Both the position numbers and the translations under genes were made by a program. 64,000 bases of DNA, taken from NCBI GenBank assembly GCA_965222725.1, contig OZ244969.1:434001-498000 (forward strand), read 5' to 3'. This document shows positions 62,386-64,000 of this stretch, piece by piece (the stretch's first letter is position 1; each line of letters opens with the position of its first letter). The notes beneath the pieces are model-generated. The model had not been told where the DNA came from. It saw only the letters and a program-made list of their open reading frames with translations, and made no database searches. This DNA comes from GCA-2748575 sp965222725. GTDB taxonomy: Bacteria > Pseudomonadota > Gammaproteobacteria > Pseudomonadales > Ketobacteraceae.

Positions 62386-62616
62386 GCCTGGAACCTTTCT
62401 GTTGTCTGATCTGCTTTTTGGTGTGCTGTTGTTCTGCCTTTGTGTCAGTTTAGCCCGACAGCCCGGATTATGGCCAAGACTGACTCGACAATTTCGCAAA
62501 AATATCAATCAGAGCGGCAGGTTAGGTCATTTTTACTGCGACAGGGTTAGACGCTTTCCGGGCTTTGGGCCAAACTTTAATAACACTGCATTGATTTTCA
62601 CTGACTGAGGCACACC
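62386..62616. promoter_or_regulatory. Divergent region between the PilB-type gene and putA
   Basis: 231 bases. It should hold both promoters. No short gene or clear operator was found. The putA start is preceded by CTGAGG, about six bases before the ATG. Confidence 0.4.
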
Positions 62617-64000
62617 ATGGCAAAGGCCCTGGAGTTTACATCGCCGTTTTATGCCGCGGGCGAGTTTCCGTTCAACGACGGAATTGCAAAAGACCACCTG
62701 AAGATCGAGGAAGACGCGCTCGCCGAACTGCTGGAACGCTACCAGCCGGATCAGCTGGAGCGGGATCAGATTACCCAGTATGGCCTGGATCTGGTGGAAG
62801 GCATTCGCGGCCACAAGGGTGGTGTGCATATTGAAACTTTCCTGAAGGAATACGGCCTGGACAACACCGAGGGCGTTACCCTGATGTGCATGGCCGAGGC
62901 ACTGCTGCGCATTCCTGATACCCAGACCGCCGAACGCTTTATCCGCGACCGCCTGGAAACCGCCGACTGGAGCCAGCACCTGGGCCACAGTGATACCTTC
63001 TGGGTGAATTTTTCCACCTGGGGCCTGCTGCTCACCGGCAAACTGCTGAAAGGCGATGCCCGCAAAGGGGCTGCCTGGTTTGGTGATCAGGTCAAAGGCC
63101 TGATCCGCAAAATGGGCGAGCCACTGGCATTAAAAGCCCTGCGTCAGGCCATGCTGATGATTGGTCAGCAGTTTGTGGCGGGCGAAACCATTACCGAAGC
63201 TATTCAGAACAACTTTACGGAAATTGAAAAAGGCTACAAGCATTCCTACGACATGCTGGGCGAGGCCGCCATGCGCCAGCAGGATGTGGAGCAGTATATG
63301 GAAGCTTACCGGAGCGGCATTTTGGGGGTGGCAGAACAGCACAAAACCCAGCCGGAAGCCGCCGCCATTTCCATCAAGCTGTCGGCACTGCACCCCCGCT
63401 TTGAACTGCGTCAGGGCGAAGGCCTGAAAATACTGAAAGACAATCTGCTGAACCTGCTCACCTGTGCCCACGAACACGACGTACCCATTACCATTGATGC
63501 CGAAGAATCCTGGCGCCTGGAACCCCAGTTAAAACTCTTTGCCGACGTGATTGGCGCCGAACCCTTTCGCCACTGGGGCAAACTGGGGCTGGCGGTACAG
63601 GCTTATCAAAAACGCTCCCTGGCCGTACTGGACTGGCTGATTTCCCTGAGCAAAAGCATTCACTGCCAGATTCCCGTACGCCTGGTAAAAGGCGCTTACT
63701 GGGATACGGAAATCAAACAGGCACAGATTCTGGGGCTGGAAGACTACCCGGTTTATACGCTGAAAGCCGGCACCGATCTTTCCTATCTGGTGTGCGCCCA
63801 CAAACTCATCAAAGAAAAACATTTTCTGCTGCCGCAGTTTGCCACCCACAACGCTCATACCGTTGCCACCATTCTGACCTTTGTGAAAGAGCGGGAAAAC
63901 TTTAACTACGAATTCCAGCGCCTGCACGGCATGGGTGATGCACTTTACGACCACTTGTTAGCCAACTATGAAAACATTCGCTGCCGGGTGTATGCCCCCG
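62617..64000 (+). CDS. putA: Bifunctional proline dehydrogenase/P5C dehydrogenase PutA (3' partial)
   Basis: 461 codons are visible, running off the right edge. PutA oxidises proline to pyrroline-5-carboxylate and then glutamate. The N-terminus starts MAKALEFTSPFYAAGEFPF and leads directly into helical PRODH-accessory sequence, so there is no RHH DNA-binding domain as in E. coli PutA; self-repression by this protein is not expected. PRODH barrel motifs are AAISIKLSALHPRFE, ITIDAEESWRLEP, PVRLVKGAYWDTEIKQAQ, QFATHNAHTVATI and FEFQRLHGMGDALYD-like (here NYEFQRLHGMGDALY). The ALDH domain is outside the window, so bifunctionality is inferred from the PutA-type N-terminus. Confidence 0.9.
   Translation, partial: MAKALEFTSPFYAAGEFPFNDGIAKDHLKIEEDALAELLERYQPDQLERDQITQYGLDLVEGIRGHKGGVHIETFLKEYGLDNTEGVTLMCMAEALLRIPDTQTAERFIRDRLETADWSQHLGHSDTFWVNFSTWGLLLTGKLLKGDARKGAAWFGDQVKGLIRKMGEPLALKALRQAMLMIGQQFVAGETITEAIQNNFTEIEKGYKHSYDMLGEAAMRQQDVEQYMEAYRSGILGVAEQHKTQPEAAAISIKLSALHPRFELRQGEGLKILKDNLLNLLTCAHEHDVPITIDAEESWRLEPQLKLFADVIGAEPFRHWGKLGLAVQAYQKRSLAVLDWLISLSKSIHCQIPVRLVKGAYWDTEIKQAQILGLEDYPVYTLKAGTDLSYLVCAHKLIKEKHFLLPQFATHNAHTVATILTFVKERENFNYEFQRLHGMGDALYDHLLANYENIRCRVYAP

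Noticed and set aside
1..64000. CRISPR arrays, tRNA/rRNA genes, insertion sequences or integrases
   Set aside because: None was recognised by eye. A tRNAscan/CRISPR search would be needed to exclude them fully.

Overview
The window is a 64 kb chromosomal stretch of a gammaproteobacterium. The evidence is a gammaproteobacterial housekeeping set (nudF, yqiB-like, cpdA, yqiA, parE, thiC, waaA, waaC, ilvE, glnE, putA) together with lipid A and LPS-core genes of a Gram-negative envelope. F420 biosynthesis genes, a wax-ester-synthase-like acyltransferase and a PEP-CTERM protein suggest a marine or hydrocarbon-associated lineage (Ketobacter, Alcanivorax or HdN1-like). That placement is inference only. 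No rRNA, tRNA, CRISPR array, integrase or insertion sequence was recognised.

Left part (1-21.3 kb). An operon for the deazaflavin cofactor F420 comes first: the end of cofH, a membrane-anchored Ddn-like F420-dependent reductase, an F420:NADP oxidoreductase, cofE and cofD, closed by a bidirectional terminator. A small ABM monooxygenase and a WS/DGAT-like acyltransferase follow. Next is a very large secreted subtilisin-type protease with four C-terminal tandem repeats, divergent from a two-component system whose kinase carries a PDZ-like sensor segment. Then come an HD-domain protein, a Na+/phosphate-cotransporter homologue, a 7TMR-type hybrid kinase, a PEP-CTERM protein, and an overlapping lipid kinase/phosphoesterase pair.

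Accessory part (21.3-41.5 kb). It opens with a decayed flavoprotein remnant and a Fic AMP-transferase gene that has three identical 12-bp operator-like repeats at its start. A crotonase, a ParD antitoxin without a toxin, and an AT-rich unknown gene pair follow. The main item is a leftward, tightly overlapping defence operon of about 15.4 kb: hsdM-hsdS-DUF429-unknown-PLD-SNF2 helicase-hsdR-YgjP metallopeptidase. Between hsdS and hsdR of an otherwise ordinary type I restriction system sit four extra genes: an RNase H-fold DUF429 protein, a 459-residue unknown, a double-HKD phospholipase-D-type protein and a 1.2-kilo-residue SNF2 helicase. The helicase/PLD part recalls DISARM (DrmD/DrmC), but DrmA and DrmB are absent. 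An HNH endonuclease gene lies just upstream, directly after parE. This composite is the best candidate for an undescribed system here.

Right part (41.5-64 kb). This is core genome: parE, yqiA, cpdA, a divergent aminotransferase that splits the usual cluster, yqiB and nudF, then thiC, waaA, an LpxL-type acyltransferase, waaC, ilvE, glnE, two envelope-polysaccharide genes, a PilB/GspE-type ATPase, and the first 461 codons of putA, which runs off the window.
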